A DNA stretch of 43,132 nucleotides, taken from Agrobacterium tumefaciens (lineage in GTDB: Bacteria > Pseudomonadota > Alphaproteobacteria > Rhizobiales > Rhizobiaceae). Made by a program: the position numbers and the translations under genes. Below the pieces are notes generated by a model that was not told the origin of the DNA, made no database searches, and saw only the letters and a program-made list of their open reading frames with translations. The stretch is from contig NZ_WJOK01000035.1 of assembly GCF_009649785.1 (NCBI RefSeq), positions 1 to 43,132 of the forward strand, written 5' to 3'. Below are positions 29,016 through 38,340 of the stretch, in pieces. Every line of letters begins with the position of its first letter. Position 1 is the stretch's first letter.

Positions 29016-30628
29016 TCCTGTTCGGCGGTATCCGCCTCCTCAGTAGCTTCCGCATCGACTTCTTCTTCGGAAGCCAGATCCTCGGCCGTGATCCAGCCTG
29101 CCAGAAGACGGGCCTGCACAACCATGTTCTCAGCTTCGACGCGCGATACGTCGAGCTTGGAGAAGATGCCTTCGAACTTCTTCGTCTCGCCGTCCTTGCG
29201 TTCGCTCCAGCCGACCAGATCGTCTGCGGCGCAACCGGCAAAGTCCTCGATGGTCTTGATACCGTCTTCACCAAGGGCGACCATCATCTGCGAGGTCAGG
29301 CCTTCGATCTGGCGCAGCTCGTCGGCAACGCCGAGTTCCTTGCGCTTGGCGTCCATTTCGGCTTCCAGGCGTTCCAGATATTCGCGGGCGCGGGTCTGGA
29401 TTTCATCGGCGGTGTCATCGTCGAAGCCGTCGATCGAGGAAATTTCTCCGAGATCGACATACGCAAGTTCTTCAACCTGCGCGAAGCCTTCGGAAGCCAG
29501 AACCTGACCAACCATCTCGTCAACGTCGAGGGCGTCCATGAAGAGTGCCGTGCGCTCGTTGAATTCCTTCTGGCGACGCTCGGATTCTTCCTGCTCGGTC
29601 ATGATGTCGATATCCCAGCCGGTCAGCTGCGATGCCAGACGTACGTTCTGGCCGCGGCGGCCGATGGCGAGCGAAAGCTGCTCGTCGGGAACCACAACCT
29701 CGATGCGCTCGGATTCTTCGTCCAGAACGACCTTGGCCACTTCAGCGGGCTGCAGGGCATTGACGATGAAGGATGCCGGCTCCTGGCTCCACGGAATGAT
29801 GTCGATCTTTTCGCCCTGCAATTCGCCGACAACGGCCTGAACGCGCGAACCGCGCATACCGACGCAGGCGCCGACCGGATCGATCGACGAGTCGTTCGAG
29901 ATGACGGCGATCTTGGCGCGGGAACCGGGGTCACGGGCAACCGACTTGATCTGGATGATGCCGTCGTAGATTTCAGGAACTTCCATGGTGAACAGCTTCA
30001 CCATGAACTGCGGATGTGTACGCGACAGGAAAATCTGCGGGCCACGCTGCTCGCGGCGAACGTCGTAGACGTAAGCGCGTACACGGTCGCCATAACGCAT
30101 GTTTTCCCGCGGAATCATCTCGTCGCGACGGATGATGCCTTCGCCACGGCCCAGATCGACGATGACATTGCCGTATTCGACGCGCTTGACGGTGCCGTTG
30201 ACGATTTCGCCGATGCGATCCTTGAACTCGTCATACTGACGGTCGCGTTCTGCTTCGCGCACCTTCTGAACGATGACCTGCTTGGCGGACTGTGCAGCGA
30301 TACGGCCGAAATCCATCGGCGGCAGCGGATCGGCGATGAAATCGCCGAGCTTGGCGTCCGGGTTGCGGTCGCGGGCAAGTTCGAGCGGAATCTGGGTCGA
30401 ATAGTCTTCGGCCGTCTCTACCACTTCCAGAAGACGCTGCAGGCGGATTTCGCCGGTCTTGGAGTTGATGTCGGCGCGAATGTTGGTTTCCGAACCATAG
30501 CGCGAGCGGGCGGCTTTCTGGATAGCGTCGGCCATTGCGGCAAGCACGATTTCGCGGTCGATGACCTTTTCGCGCGCCACAGCATCGGCGATCTGCAGAA
30601 GCTCAAGCCGGTTAGCACTCACTGCCAT
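29012..30628 (-). CDS. nusA: Transcription termination/antitermination factor NusA
   Basis: This 538-aa RNA polymerase-binding protein carries an N-terminal domain (1-130), S1 domain (about 135-200, [17 protein letters not shown]), two KH domains (about 230-345, including [13 protein letters not shown]) and acidic C-terminal repeats (about 360-500) with an acidic tail. The start is [12 protein letters not shown] at 30628 with GGAGAC upstream. The 48-residue extension to 30772 overlaps the end of rimP in another frame and is not used. Confidence 0.97.
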   Translation of the reverse strand: MAVSANRLELLQIADAVAREKVIDREIVLAAMADAIQKAARSRYGSETNIRADINSKTGEIRLQRLLEVVETAEDYSTQIPLELARDRNPDAKLGDFIADPLPPMDFGRIAAQSAKQVIVQKVREAERDRQYDEFKDRIGEIVNGTVKRVEYGNVIVDLGRGEGIIRRDEMIPRENMRYGDRVRAYVYDVRREQRGPQIFLSRTHPQFMVKLFTMEVPEIYDGIIQIKSVARDPGSRAKIAVISNDSSIDPVGACVGMRGSRVQAVVGELQGEKIDIIPWSQEPASFIVNALQPAEVAKVVLDEESERIEVVVPDEQLSLAIGRRGQNVRLASQLTGWDIDIMTEQEESERRQKEFNERTALFMDALDVDEMVGQVLASEGFAQVEELAYVDLGEISSIDGFDDDTADEIQTRAREYLERLEAEMDAKRKELGVADELRQIEGLTSQMMVALGEDGIKTIEDFAGCAADDLVGWSERKDGETKKFEGIFSKLDVSRVEAENMVVQARLLAGWITAEDLASEEEVDAEATEEADTAEQE

Positions 30629-30692
30629 TTTTTTGTCTCCGTAAGTCGCATAATTGCGGGGATCACCCGTTTTCCGGGCTTTTACGTTGGAA

Positions 30693-31289
30693 TTAGTCTT
30701 CGTCTGCTTCGTTTTCGTCGTTCTGGTTTGCGGCGGCGGCCTTTGCCGCCTTGTCTGCCCGCAGCGCATCACGAATAAGGTCGTCCGTCAGAATGAGCTT
30801 CGCATCGGAAAGCGCGCTGAACGGAATGGTGACTGTCGGTTCGTCGCCATAGGCGATCTGGTCGCGTTCCAGCTTGAAGCCGTCCGCATCCACCTCGACG
30901 ATCTTGCCGCGAAACCGCTTGCGGTTTTCGACCAGAATGGAGGTTTCGGCCTTCACCAGATGGCCCTGCCAACGGGTGAAATCCGACTTGCGAACCATCG
31001 GCCGGTCGATGCCGGGCGAGGAAACTTCGAGATGATACGCCTTATCGACCGGATCTTCCACATCAAGAACCGGTGAAATCGCCATTGACACGGCTTCGCA
31101 GCCCTCGACGGTCATGGTGCCGTCTTCCCGCTCGGCCATCACCTGCAGGGTCATGCCGTTCTGGTTGGAGAGCCGCACGCGCACCAGAAGATATCCCATG
31201 CCCGTCAAAACAGGCTCGATGATTTCGGCGATGCGCTGGTCGATTCCCGTTTCGGTTATCAGTCGCGGTTCATGTACGGTGTCTGCCAT
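30693..31289 (-). CDS. rimP: Ribosome maturation factor RimP
   Basis: This 198-aa protein is needed for 30S maturation and is first in the rimP-nusA-infB operon. It has the N-terminal alpha/beta domain and [14 protein letters not shown], the best-conserved RimP motif, then an SH3-like C-terminal domain (about 105-175). The Ala/Asp/Glu-rich tail is typical of Rhizobiaceae. The start ATG follows GGAAGGCCAG. A leader terminator lies about 64 bases upstream. Confidence 0.95.
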   Translation of the reverse strand: MADTVHEPRLITETGIDQRIAEIIEPVLTGMGYLLVRVRLSNQNGMTLQVMAEREDGTMTVEGCEAVSMAISPVLDVEDPVDKAYHLEVSSPGIDRPMVRKSDFTRWQGHLVKAETSILVENRKRFRGKIVEVDADGFKLERDQIAYGDEPTVTIPFSALSDAKLILTDDLIRDALRADKAAKAAAANQNDENEADED

Positions 31290-31323
31290 CTGGCCTTCCG
31301 GTCTTTAGATTTTCACCGGGCGC

Positions 31324-31413
31324 TCAGCCCGTGGTTTCCGGTTCGCCTAACGAAAAAGAGCGGAGCCTTGCGGCCCCACTCTTCATCAAGCGATCAAGAA
31401 TTTCAAAGGTCAT
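31324..31413 (-). CDS. Possible 29-aa leader ORF upstream of rimP
   Basis: On the minus strand an ATG at 31413 opens 29 codons that end at TGA 31324-31326, 34 bases before the rimP start. The frame runs through the whole leader terminator. The ribosome site is weak (GATGGG upstream). It may be chance, or a leader peptide whose translation prevents terminator folding. Confidence 0.25.
   Translation of the reverse strand: MTFEILDRLMKSGAARLRSFSLGEPETTG
31353..31381 (-). terminator. Leader terminator (attenuator candidate) ahead of rimP-nusA-infB
   Basis: On the minus strand GAGTGGGGCC pairs along 10 positions (two G-U) with GGCTCCGCTC around a GCAA tetraloop, followed by TTTTT. No minus-strand gene lies upstream; the MFS gene beyond it points the other way. 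It therefore most likely acts within the leader of the rimP operon. The rest of the 287-bp gap has a weaker hairpin at about 31316-31336 and no clear promoter. Confidence 0.75.
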
Positions 31414-31576
31414 ATAGACCCATCAGGGCAGGATTGCAAGGTTTTCGCGGGCAGGGCGCTTCAGTCACGGCTGCGGCCACATTTTCACCTTCACCGTGTC
31501 GGAAAGGGTGGCATGATTTCCGGCACTGTCTATAGTTGCCGTTTGACAAATCGCAGTTGCATCAAGTGGACTGATC

Positions 31577-33205
31577 GTGCCTGACCGTAAATCGCCACTC
31601 GCGCCTTTAAGGCATTTGACTTACAGACGAATCTGGATCGCGAGCCTTGCCTCGAATTTCGGCGGTCTGATCCAGGCGGTTGGCGCCGCGTGGATGATGA
31701 CCTCGCTGTCGAGTTCCGAAAACATGATCGCGCTGGTACAGGCCTCCACCTCGCTGCCGATCATGATGTTTTCGCTGATTTCAGGCGCATTGGCCGATAG
31801 TTTCGACCGCCGCCGCATCATGATTTCCGCTCAGATCCTGATGCTGACGGCTTCCGTGCTGCTGACGGTTTTTGCCTGGTCCGGCTGGCTCACTCCGTGG
31901 TTGCTGCTCTTCTTCACCTTCATGATCGGCTGTGGCACGGCGCTCAACAATCCGTCCTGGCAGGCGTCCGTCGGCGAAATGGTGCCGCGTGAGGATTTGC
32001 CCGCCGCCGTGACGCTGAACAGCGTGGGCTTCAACATCACCCGCAGCGTCGGTCCTGCCATCGGCGGCATCATCGTCGCTGCCGCCGGCGCCGCGGCCGC
32101 GTTTTTCGTGAACGCGCTCAGCTATTTTGCCCTCATCTACGCGCTGGTTCGCTGGCAGCCGCCCAAATATGCCTCGACCTTGCCGCGTGAGCAGCTTCTT
32201 GCCGCCATATCGGCCGGGATGCGTTATGTGGCGATGTCGCCGAATATCGGCAAGGTTCTGGTGCGTGGCTTTCTCTTCGGCCTTTCCGCCAGCGCCATCC
32301 TGGCGCTGATGCCGATCGTTGCCCGCGATCTGGTCGAGGGTGGCCCGCTGACCTACGGCGTCATGCTGGGTGCGTTCGGTGTCGGCGCTATCGGCGGCGC
32401 GCTCGTCAGCGCCAGACTTCGCGAGGTTCTGTCCAGCGAATGGATCGTGCGTGTCGCCTTTTTGGGCTTCGCTTTCAGTTCCGGCGTGACGGCGGTCAGC
32501 ACGAACGCGATCGTAACCTCGCTTGTTTTGACTATTGCCGGTGCCTGCTGGGTTCTGGCGCTTTCCCTGTTCAACACCATCGTCCAGCTTTCTGCCCCGC
32601 GCTGGGTGGTGGGCCGGGCGCTGTCGCTTTACCAGACGCTGACCTTCGGCGGCATTGCCGTCGGCAGTTGGCTGTGGGGCGAGCTGGCGGAAGATTACGG
32701 TATTTCCTATTCGCTTCTCGGTTCGTGCGTGCTGATGCTGCTGGGCGTCGTCGTCGGCCTCAAACTCGCCATGCCCGCTTTTGCTTCACTCAATCTCGAT
32801 CCGCTCAACCGTTTCGTCGAGCCGCCGCTAAGGCTCGATATCAAGCCGCGCAGCGGGCCGATTGCCATTCTCATAGACTATGAAATTCATGACGAGGATC
32901 TCGGCGAATTCCTGCCGTTGATGGCCGAGCGTCGCCGCATCCGTCTGCGCGACGGCGCGCGCAACTGGAACCTGATGCGTGATCTGGAAAATCCAGATAT
33001 CTGGACGGAAAGCTACCATGTACTGACCTGGGTGGAATATGTCCGCCACAACCACCGCCGCACCCAGGCGGATGCGGAAGCCTGGGACCGGCTGCTGGCC
33101 CTTCATCGCGGCAAGACACGGCCCCGCGTGCACCGGATGATCGAGCGGCAGACCATTCCGCCGACCGACGATATCTTCCACAAGCCGCATACGGACCAGC
33201 ATTGA
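31577..33205 (+). CDS. MFS transporter with C-terminal cytoplasmic domain (MFS_3/EntS type)
   Basis: This 542-aa protein has a twelve-span major facilitator domain (about residues 10-405) of the group that includes enterobactin exporter EntS (transmembrane secretion effector family). Visible markers are FDRRRIMISAQ after the second span and NNPSWQASVGEMVPREDLP. It is followed by a soluble domain of about 130 residues (LIDYEIHDEDLGEFLPLMAERRR...), which looks like a ferredoxin-like monooxygenase-type fold found on this family. The start is GTG at 31577 with AAGTGGA upstream. The cargo is unknown. Confidence 0.85.
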   Translation: MPDRKSPLAPLRHLTYRRIWIASLASNFGGLIQAVGAAWMMTSLSSSENMIALVQASTSLPIMMFSLISGALADSFDRRRIMISAQILMLTASVLLTVFAWSGWLTPWLLLFFTFMIGCGTALNNPSWQASVGEMVPREDLPAAVTLNSVGFNITRSVGPAIGGIIVAAAGAAAAFFVNALSYFALIYALVRWQPPKYASTLPREQLLAAISAGMRYVAMSPNIGKVLVRGFLFGLSASAILALMPIVARDLVEGGPLTYGVMLGAFGVGAIGGALVSARLREVLSSEWIVRVAFLGFAFSSGVTAVSTNAIVTSLVLTIAGACWVLALSLFNTIVQLSAPRWVVGRALSLYQTLTFGGIAVGSWLWGELAEDYGISYSLLGSCVLMLLGVVVGLKLAMPAFASLNLDPLNRFVEPPLRLDIKPRSGPIAILIDYEIHDEDLGEFLPLMAERRRIRLRDGARNWNLMRDLENPDIWTESYHVLTWVEYVRHNHRRTQADAEAWDRLLALHRGKTRPRVHRMIERQTIPPTDDIFHKPHTDQH

Positions 33206-33232
33206 GAGACGATAAGGCTAAGTAGTGGCGAT

Positions 33233-33261
33233 GTCATGCTCGGGACAAGCCCGTGCATGAC
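33233..33261. repeat. Palindromic intergenic repeat
   Basis: GTCATGC-t-CGGG, loop ACAAG, CCCG-t-GCATGAC form an 11-bp stem with one T-T mismatch between the convergent MFS and transglycosylase genes. Palindromes of this type (CATGCtCGGG...) are dispersed in many alphaproteobacterial genomes. It may also end both transcripts. Confidence 0.7.
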
Positions 33262-33295
33262 GGAGGAGAGGTTTTCACACGTCGCCAGTAAGCTG

Positions 33296-34618
33296 CTATT
33301 TCAGCTTCGCTTTCAGCGTAGCATCGGGAAAGCAGGTCGGTGACAGACCGTTTTTCGCCTGCCAGTCGCCCAGTGACCGGCGTGTCTTGAAGCCGGCCAG
33401 CCCGTCCGCCTTGCCGACATCATAGCCCTTGGCGACCAGTGCCTTCTGCATGGCAAGAACGTCGGAGCGCAACATCGATCCGACATTGCCCCATTCGCCC
33501 TTGAACGGCCCAGCCCCATGGGAGATGCGGTCGGCGAGATTGCCGATGAACAGCGCGTAGAGATCGGAATTATTGTATTCCTTGATGACGTAGAAATTCG
33601 GCGTCACCACGAATTCCGGCCCGTGCCGCCCGGCCGGCACAAGCATCATGCCGTCGGCGGAGAGGTCATTGGATGGAAAGGCCTTTCCGGAAATGCGGGT
33701 GATCCCCATCTTCGCCCACGCACTCATCGGCCGGGCAAGATCCGGGCCTTCTTGGGCGCAGGAGACGTTGCCGGGTATAGACACTTCGAAGCCCCAGTCG
33801 CGATCCCTCTGCCAGCCGCGCTGAGAAAGATAGTTCGCTATGGATGCCAATGCGTCCGGCACGGAGTTCCAGATATCGCGGTGGCCGTCGCCATCGAAAT
33901 CAACGGCATATTTGAGATAGCTCGACGGCATGAATTGCGGCTGACCGAGCGCGCCTGCCCAGGACCCCATCATGCGCGAGGCCGCAATATCGCCGCTTTC
34001 GACGATCTTCAGCGCATCGATCAGCTCAGTGCGGAACATCTCCTTGCGGGTCGACATATAGGCTTTCGTCGCCAGCACATCGACAACCGAATGCGGCAGT
34101 TTCGCACGGCCGAAACCGGATTCGCGGCCCCAGATCGCCACGACGACATCGCCGGGCACGCCATATTTGGCTTCGATCCTGCGAAGGGTGGCGGCATGCG
34201 TCGCGGCCAGAGAGCGGCCGGTGGCGGCAAGCCCCTGCAATCGTTTTTCGGAGAAATAAGCGCCGGGCGATGAAAATTCGGCCTGGCTCTGGCTCTGTTC
34301 CTTCGGCGGCTTCTGGCCGGGGATGACGAGATCAGGCAGACTCCAGTTGATGGAAAGGCCGCTCAGCGCAGCCTCCAGCGTCTTTTGCGAAATTCCCGCC
34401 TTGCGCGCTTCCGGCCAGATTTCCTTTTTCAGCCATGCATTGAAATCGGCATCGTACCGGGCAGCAGCGGCACCTGTCGGCGTGGATTGCGCCAGAGCGT
34501 CCGTTGCTGAAAAAACGGAAAGAATGGCGGCCAATGCCTTGAGGCTTTTCCAGGAAAAGTGGAGGCCGGTTTTCCGTCTGGAAATGCGCCAAAACAAAGA
34601 ATCAAATCGGTTTCGCAT
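33296..34618 (-). CDS. Lytic murein transglycosylase, MltB-like, with peptidoglycan-binding domain
   Basis: This 440-aa periplasmic enzyme cleaves peptidoglycan glycan strands. An N-terminal signal segment (about residues 24-44, ending ALAQ) is followed by an SLT_2 catalytic domain with the Glu in WGRESGFG and the motif GALGQPQFMPSSYLKYAVDFDGDG. A C-terminal PG_binding_1 domain (about 380-440) ends the protein. There is no lipobox, so unlike E. coli MltB it is likely soluble or held by its signal. The start ATG follows GAGGAGACCG. It lies 39 bp after recR on the same strand. Confidence 0.9.
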   Translation of the reverse strand: MRNRFDSLFWRISRRKTGLHFSWKSLKALAAILSVFSATDALAQSTPTGAAAARYDADFNAWLKKEIWPEARKAGISQKTLEAALSGLSINWSLPDLVIPGQKPPKEQSQSQAEFSSPGAYFSEKRLQGLAATGRSLAATHAATLRRIEAKYGVPGDVVVAIWGRESGFGRAKLPHSVVDVLATKAYMSTRKEMFRTELIDALKIVESGDIAASRMMGSWAGALGQPQFMPSSYLKYAVDFDGDGHRDIWNSVPDALASIANYLSQRGWQRDRDWGFEVSIPGNVSCAQEGPDLARPMSAWAKMGITRISGKAFPSNDLSADGMMLVPAGRHGPEFVVTPNFYVIKEYNNSDLYALFIGNLADRISHGAGPFKGEWGNVGSMLRSDVLAMQKALVAKGYDVGKADGLAGFKTRRSLGDWQAKNGLSPTCFPDATLKAKLK

Positions 34619-34657
34619 TCGGTCTCCTCTTCGAGTGACGGACAGGGAAAGAAGGCG

Positions 34658-35263
34658 TCAGATCGTTGTGCGAGCGCGCAGCGCCGCCGTCAATGTGCCC
34701 TCGTCGAGATAGTCCAGCTCGCCGCCAACAGGCACGCCATGCGCAAGCCGGGTGATCTTGATGCCGAGATCGGCCAGGCGGTCGGTGATGTAATGGGCTG
34801 TTGCCTGTCCCTCCACCGTCGCATTGACGGCGATGATGAGCTCGCGAATACCGCCGGCGCTGACGCGATCGATCAGTCCCTTGATGTTCAGATCTTCCGG
34901 CCCGACGCCATCGAGCGGCGACAGCGTGCCTCCAAGCACATGATAGGCGGTATTCATGGCGCCTGCTCGCTCCAGCGCCCACAGATCCGACACGTCTTCC
35001 ACCACGATGATGACCGACTGGTCGCGTCTATCATCGGCGCAGACCGTGCAGGGATCGATGGTATCGACATTGCCGCAGCACGAGCAGATCTTCACCTTGT
35101 CATAGGCTTCACCCATCGCGTGGCCCAGCGGTCCAAGAAGCTGTTCCTTCTTCTTGATGAGATGCAGCGCCGCCCGCCGCGCCGAGCGAGGCCCAAGCCC
35201 CGGCACTTTTGCAAGCAGCTGGATCAGTTTTTCGATTTCGGGACCGGTGACTCGTTTTGCCAT
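34658..35263 (-). CDS. recR: Recombination mediator RecR
   Basis: This 201-aa protein acts with RecF and RecO to load RecA at gaps. It has the helix-hairpin-helix region ([16 protein letters not shown]), a C4 zinc finger ([16 protein letters not shown]), the Toprim domain ([14 protein letters not shown]) and a Walker-like C-terminus. Usually it forms an operon with dnaX and ybaB. Here a MOSC gene on the other strand lies between, so recR probably has its own promoter. Confidence 0.96.
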   Translation of the reverse strand: MAKRVTGPEIEKLIQLLAKVPGLGPRSARRAALHLIKKKEQLLGPLGHAMGEAYDKVKICSCCGNVDTIDPCTVCADDRRDQSVIIVVEDVSDLWALERAGAMNTAYHVLGGTLSPLDGVGPEDLNIKGLIDRVSAGGIRELIIAVNATVEGQATAHYITDRLADLGIKITRLAHGVPVGGELDYLDEGTLTAALRARTTI

Positions 35264-35321
35264 GAGCGCTTTCTACTGCATAAATCGGGAAACGGGAATC
35301 ATGAAGCGCGAAGGGCAGTCC

Positions 35322-35936
35322 ATGAAAATACGGGCAGTGTGCCGGGGCGAGGCGAAGGCCTTGCCGGGAAAGACGGCGAAGACGGGTATTTTCAAACATG
35401 CCGTGCAGGGCGCGGTGATGGTGGATGCGCAAGGCATCGTCAGCGACGCTGTCTGCAATCGTAAACATCACGGCGGGCCGGATCAGGCGATCTACGCCAT
35501 GGGCTCCGTCGATCTCGATTTCTGGTCGCGTACGCTGGGTTTTGCGGTTGAGCCAGGATTTTTCGGCGAAAATCTGGTTCTGGAAGGTGTCGACAGCGCA
35601 AAACTGCATGTCGGCGACAGGTTTTCAGCCGAGGAAGTGGTGCTGGAAGTGACCGCCGCCCGCATTCCCTGCGCCACCCTGTCAACCCGGCTCGGCGATC
35701 CCGGCTTCGCGCCGCGTTTTCGGCAGGCGGGTCAGCCGGGCTTTTATTGCCGGGTTCTGAAAGGTGGAATGCTCAGCGCCGGTGAAGGCATTGCTTTCGA
35801 GCCCTATAAGGGAACGAAGCTGCCCATACCGGTCATTCTCAAGCGCTTCCGCCCCATGCAGCTTACCAGGGACGAACGTGCCGCATATCTCGGCACCCCG
35901 CTTGCGAGCCGGTTCCGCGCCATGCTGGAAGTCTGA
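35322..35936 (+). CDS. MOSC-domain protein (YiiM-like)
   Basis: This 204-aa protein is a MOSC-domain molybdenum-cofactor-binding protein. The conserved Cys is in RIPCATLSTRLG, and KHHGGPDQAIYAM is the family N-terminal motif. E. coli YiiM reduces N-hydroxylated bases such as 6-hydroxylaminopurine, so this may be a similar detoxifying enzyme. The ATG at 35322 follows AAGGGC; ATG at 35301 is an alternative, and the frame to 35154 is antisense to recR. It is transcribed toward ybaB, 13 bp apart. Confidence 0.85.
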   Translation: MKIRAVCRGEAKALPGKTAKTGIFKHAVQGAVMVDAQGIVSDAVCNRKHHGGPDQAIYAMGSVDLDFWSRTLGFAVEPGFFGENLVLEGVDSAKLHVGDRFSAEEVVLEVTAARIPCATLSTRLGDPGFAPRFRQAGQPGFYCRVLKGGMLSAGEGIAFEPYKGTKLPIPVILKRFRPMQLTRDERAAYLGTPLASRFRAMLEV

Positions 35937-35949
35937 ATTCGTAAGAATA

Positions 35950-36273
35950 TCAGAACGGCAGCTTCATGCCAGGCGGGATCGGCAGGCCAGCCGTGATTTC
36001 CTTGGTCTTTTCAGCGGTGATGGCCTCGGCGCGCTCCTTGGCGTCATTGTGGGCGGCGACGATCAGGTCTTCGAGAATTTCGACGTCGTCTTCCTTGAAG
36101 AGAGACGGATCGATCTTCAGGCCCAGCAGGCTGCCCTTGCCATTCAGCTTCACGGTGACGAGACCGCCGCCGGACTTGCCTTCGACTTCAAGCGCGGCGA
36201 TATCCGCCTGCATCTTTTCCATCTTGGCCTGCATTTCCTTGACCTTGCCCATCATGCCCATGATGTCGCGCAT
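35950..36273 (-). CDS. ybaB: YbaB/EbfC-family nucleoid-associated protein
   Basis: This 107-aa small DNA-binding protein shows the family pattern: a Met/Lys-rich helix at the N-terminus ([18 protein letters not shown]), then [20 protein letters not shown] and a C-terminal Pro/Met tail. The start ATG follows AGGAG. It lies 27 bp after dnaX, so the two are co-transcribed. Confidence 0.95.
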   Translation of the reverse strand: MRDIMGMMGKVKEMQAKMEKMQADIAALEVEGKSGGGLVTVKLNGKGSLLGLKIDPSLFKEDDVEILEDLIVAAHNDAKERAEAITAEKTKEITAGLPIPPGMKLPF

Positions 36274-36300
36274 GTGCCAAACTCCTGTTTTTGTTATGTA

Positions 36301-38178
36301 TTAAAATTCGATATCGTCGCCGGGAAGGATGTCGCCCTCGCTCGATTCGGCAACCGAAGGCGGCGGGGCGATCTCGTCCGGCTCGTCCTGCTGGGTGATG
36401 CGAATGCGCACGTCGGTGATTTTTGCACCTGGAAACTGTTGAAGAATGGCTGCCACGTCAGGGTCCTGCCTCGCATCCACGAGGCGGGCGTCGCGCGCAC
36501 TCCCCTCGGCTTCAACCAGCGTCGGCTGACCCTGTTCCTTGCTAAGGCTGACGATCCAGTGGATACCGGTCCACTCTTTCAGCTTCACACCAAGCTCGCC
36601 GGGGAGCGATCCGGGTGCGCCATCGCCGAGGCGCATGTCGAGCCGGCCCGGCTCCAGCCGCACCAGCCGCACGAAGTTGCGAACCTTCGCCCGCATGACG
36701 GGATCGCGATTTTTCTGGCACAGGTCGGCAATGTCCTGAAGAGAGTTGACGGGAACCTTCGGCTCCGGCCGTTCTTCGGTTTTCGGTGCCGCGACCTGCA
36801 TTTCCTGCGGGCGGCTGTCAGGCACGGCGCGCAGCATGGTCGAAGGCTGCGAGCTTGCCGGCCTCTGGGCGGAAAGCTCCACAGGTCTTCCTGCGGCCAC
36901 TGTCTGTCCTGAGGAATAGGCGCGCGCACCTCCGCCATTGCCGCCACCCGAAGGCGCGCCATTGGAATAGCCGCCATCGCTGTTGGAAAGTTCGAGCAGG
37001 CGTCGCGCCGCGTCTTCCGGTGCCGGAAGATTGGCGGCGTGCGAAAGGCGGATCAACACCATTTCGGCCGCACCCGCAGGACGTGAGGCATTTTCAGTTT
37101 CCGGAATACCCTTGAGCAGCATCTGCCAGATACGCGACAGCGCAGTCACGGCGATTGTCTCGGCAAATTCCGCGCCACGCACGCGTTCGATCTCGGACAG
37201 CGAGGGATCTTCCGCCGCATCCGGCACATATTTCATGCGGGTGACGAGGTGAGTGAAATCGGCAAGGTCGTTCAGCACGACGACGGGGTTGGCGCCTGCC
37301 TCGTATTGACCGTTGAATTCCGAAAGTGCCGCCGCGACATCGCCTTTGATGATGTGCTGGAAAAGATCGACGATGCGCGCCCGGTCGGCAAGACCCAGCA
37401 TGCCGCGCACCGCCTCGGCTTCCACGCGTCCGCCGCCATGGGCGATCGCCTGATCGAGCAGGGAAAGACCGTCACGGGCGGAACCCTCAGCCGCGCGGGC
37501 AATCATTGAGAGCGCCTGCGGTTCGGCCTCGAAACCTTCCTTGCCGGCAATGGCAGTGAACAGGCCGACGAGATCGGCGGCGCTGATGCGGCGCAGGTCG
37601 AAGCGCTGGCACCGCGACAGCACGGTGATCGGAACCTTGCGGATTTCAGTGGTTGCGAAGATGAATTTCACATGCTCCGGCGGCTCTTCCAACGTCTTCA
37701 GAAGACCGTTGAAGGCCTGCGTCGAGAGCATGTGCACTTCGTCGATGATATAGACTTTATAGCGCGCCGAAACCGGGCGGTAACGCACCTGCTCGATGAT
37801 CTCGCGAATGTCGTCAATACCGGTATGGGAGGCGGCGTCCATCTCGATCACGTCGACATGACGGCCTTCCATGATCGCCTGACAATGTTCGCCGGGGATA
37901 CGCAGGTCGATGGTCGGTTTGTCGATGGTGTCGGTCTTGTAGTTCAGCGCACGGGCAAGAATACGCGCGGTGGTCGTCTTCCCCACACCGCGAACGCCGG
38001 TCAGCATATAGGCCTGCGCGATGCGGCCGGTCTCGAACGCATTCGTCAGCGTGCGGACCATCGGCTCCTGGCCGACCATCAGATCGGAAAAATCCTTCGG
38101 ACGATATTTGCGTGCCAGTACCCGGTAGCCGGTCCCGCCCTGGGATTCGCTTGATGTGGTGGGTAAGGTGTCGCTCAT
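36301..38178 (-). CDS. dnaX: DNA polymerase III subunits gamma and tau (DnaX)
   Basis: This 625-aa clamp-loader ATPase has Walker A GVRGVGKTT (61-69), DEVHML and sensor SRCQRF. Domain III and a C-terminal tau part (about 490-600) follow a flexible Gly/Ser-rich linker. The zinc module normally carries four cysteines between Walker A and the DMDAAS region. Here ALNC reads ALNY (Tyr80), and of the later three only Cys99 remains (IPGEHCQ). No A-rich frameshift site for gamma was seen. It lies between ffs and ybaB, as in many bacteria. Confidence 0.96.
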   Translation of the reverse strand: MSDTLPTTSSESQGGTGYRVLARKYRPKDFSDLMVGQEPMVRTLTNAFETGRIAQAYMLTGVRGVGKTTTARILARALNYKTDTIDKPTIDLRIPGEHCQAIMEGRHVDVIEMDAASHTGIDDIREIIEQVRYRPVSARYKVYIIDEVHMLSTQAFNGLLKTLEEPPEHVKFIFATTEIRKVPITVLSRCQRFDLRRISAADLVGLFTAIAGKEGFEAEPQALSMIARAAEGSARDGLSLLDQAIAHGGGRVEAEAVRGMLGLADRARIVDLFQHIIKGDVAAALSEFNGQYEAGANPVVVLNDLADFTHLVTRMKYVPDAAEDPSLSEIERVRGAEFAETIAVTALSRIWQMLLKGIPETENASRPAGAAEMVLIRLSHAANLPAPEDAARRLLELSNSDGGYSNGAPSGGGNGGGARAYSSGQTVAAGRPVELSAQRPASSQPSTMLRAVPDSRPQEMQVAAPKTEERPEPKVPVNSLQDIADLCQKNRDPVMRAKVRNFVRLVRLEPGRLDMRLGDGAPGSLPGELGVKLKEWTGIHWIVSLSKEQGQPTLVEAEGSARDARLVDARQDPDVAAILQQFPGAKITDVRIRITQQDEPDEIAPPPSVAESSEGDILPGDDIEF

Positions 38179-38210
38179 CGCCTCGCCAGTTTATTTTGCC
38201 AGTTTGTCCT

Positions 38211-38250
38211 AGAGCGCCGTGCGTCCCATTGGACGCATCAGGCACGCTCT
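38211..38250. repeat. Rhizobial palindromic intergenic element
   Basis: A 40-bp imperfect palindrome: outer arms AGAGCG / CGCTCT and inner arms GCGTCC / GGACGC with CATT loop. This matches the dispersed AGAGCG...GCGTCC...GGACGC...CGCTCT type common in Rhizobiaceae. It sits between ffs and dnaX, so it would be in the dnaX leader if the two are co-transcribed. Confidence 0.7.
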
Positions 38251-38340
38251 ATTCCTCTAAAGTCTGCACATCATGCCGATACGCAGGGGCCGCTTTCAGG
38301 CTGAACCGGCCCGGCGAAAGCTGAGCGGAATTTAAAAAGG

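Noticed and set aside
26796..29507. 903-aa plus-strand reading frame
   Set aside because: It is antisense to infB and the ylxR-like gene; its composition (Arg, Ser, Gly runs) mirrors the sense codons and no domain is seen.
29009..30778. 589-aa plus-strand reading frame
   Set aside because: It is antisense to the whole of nusA; no ribosome site or domain.
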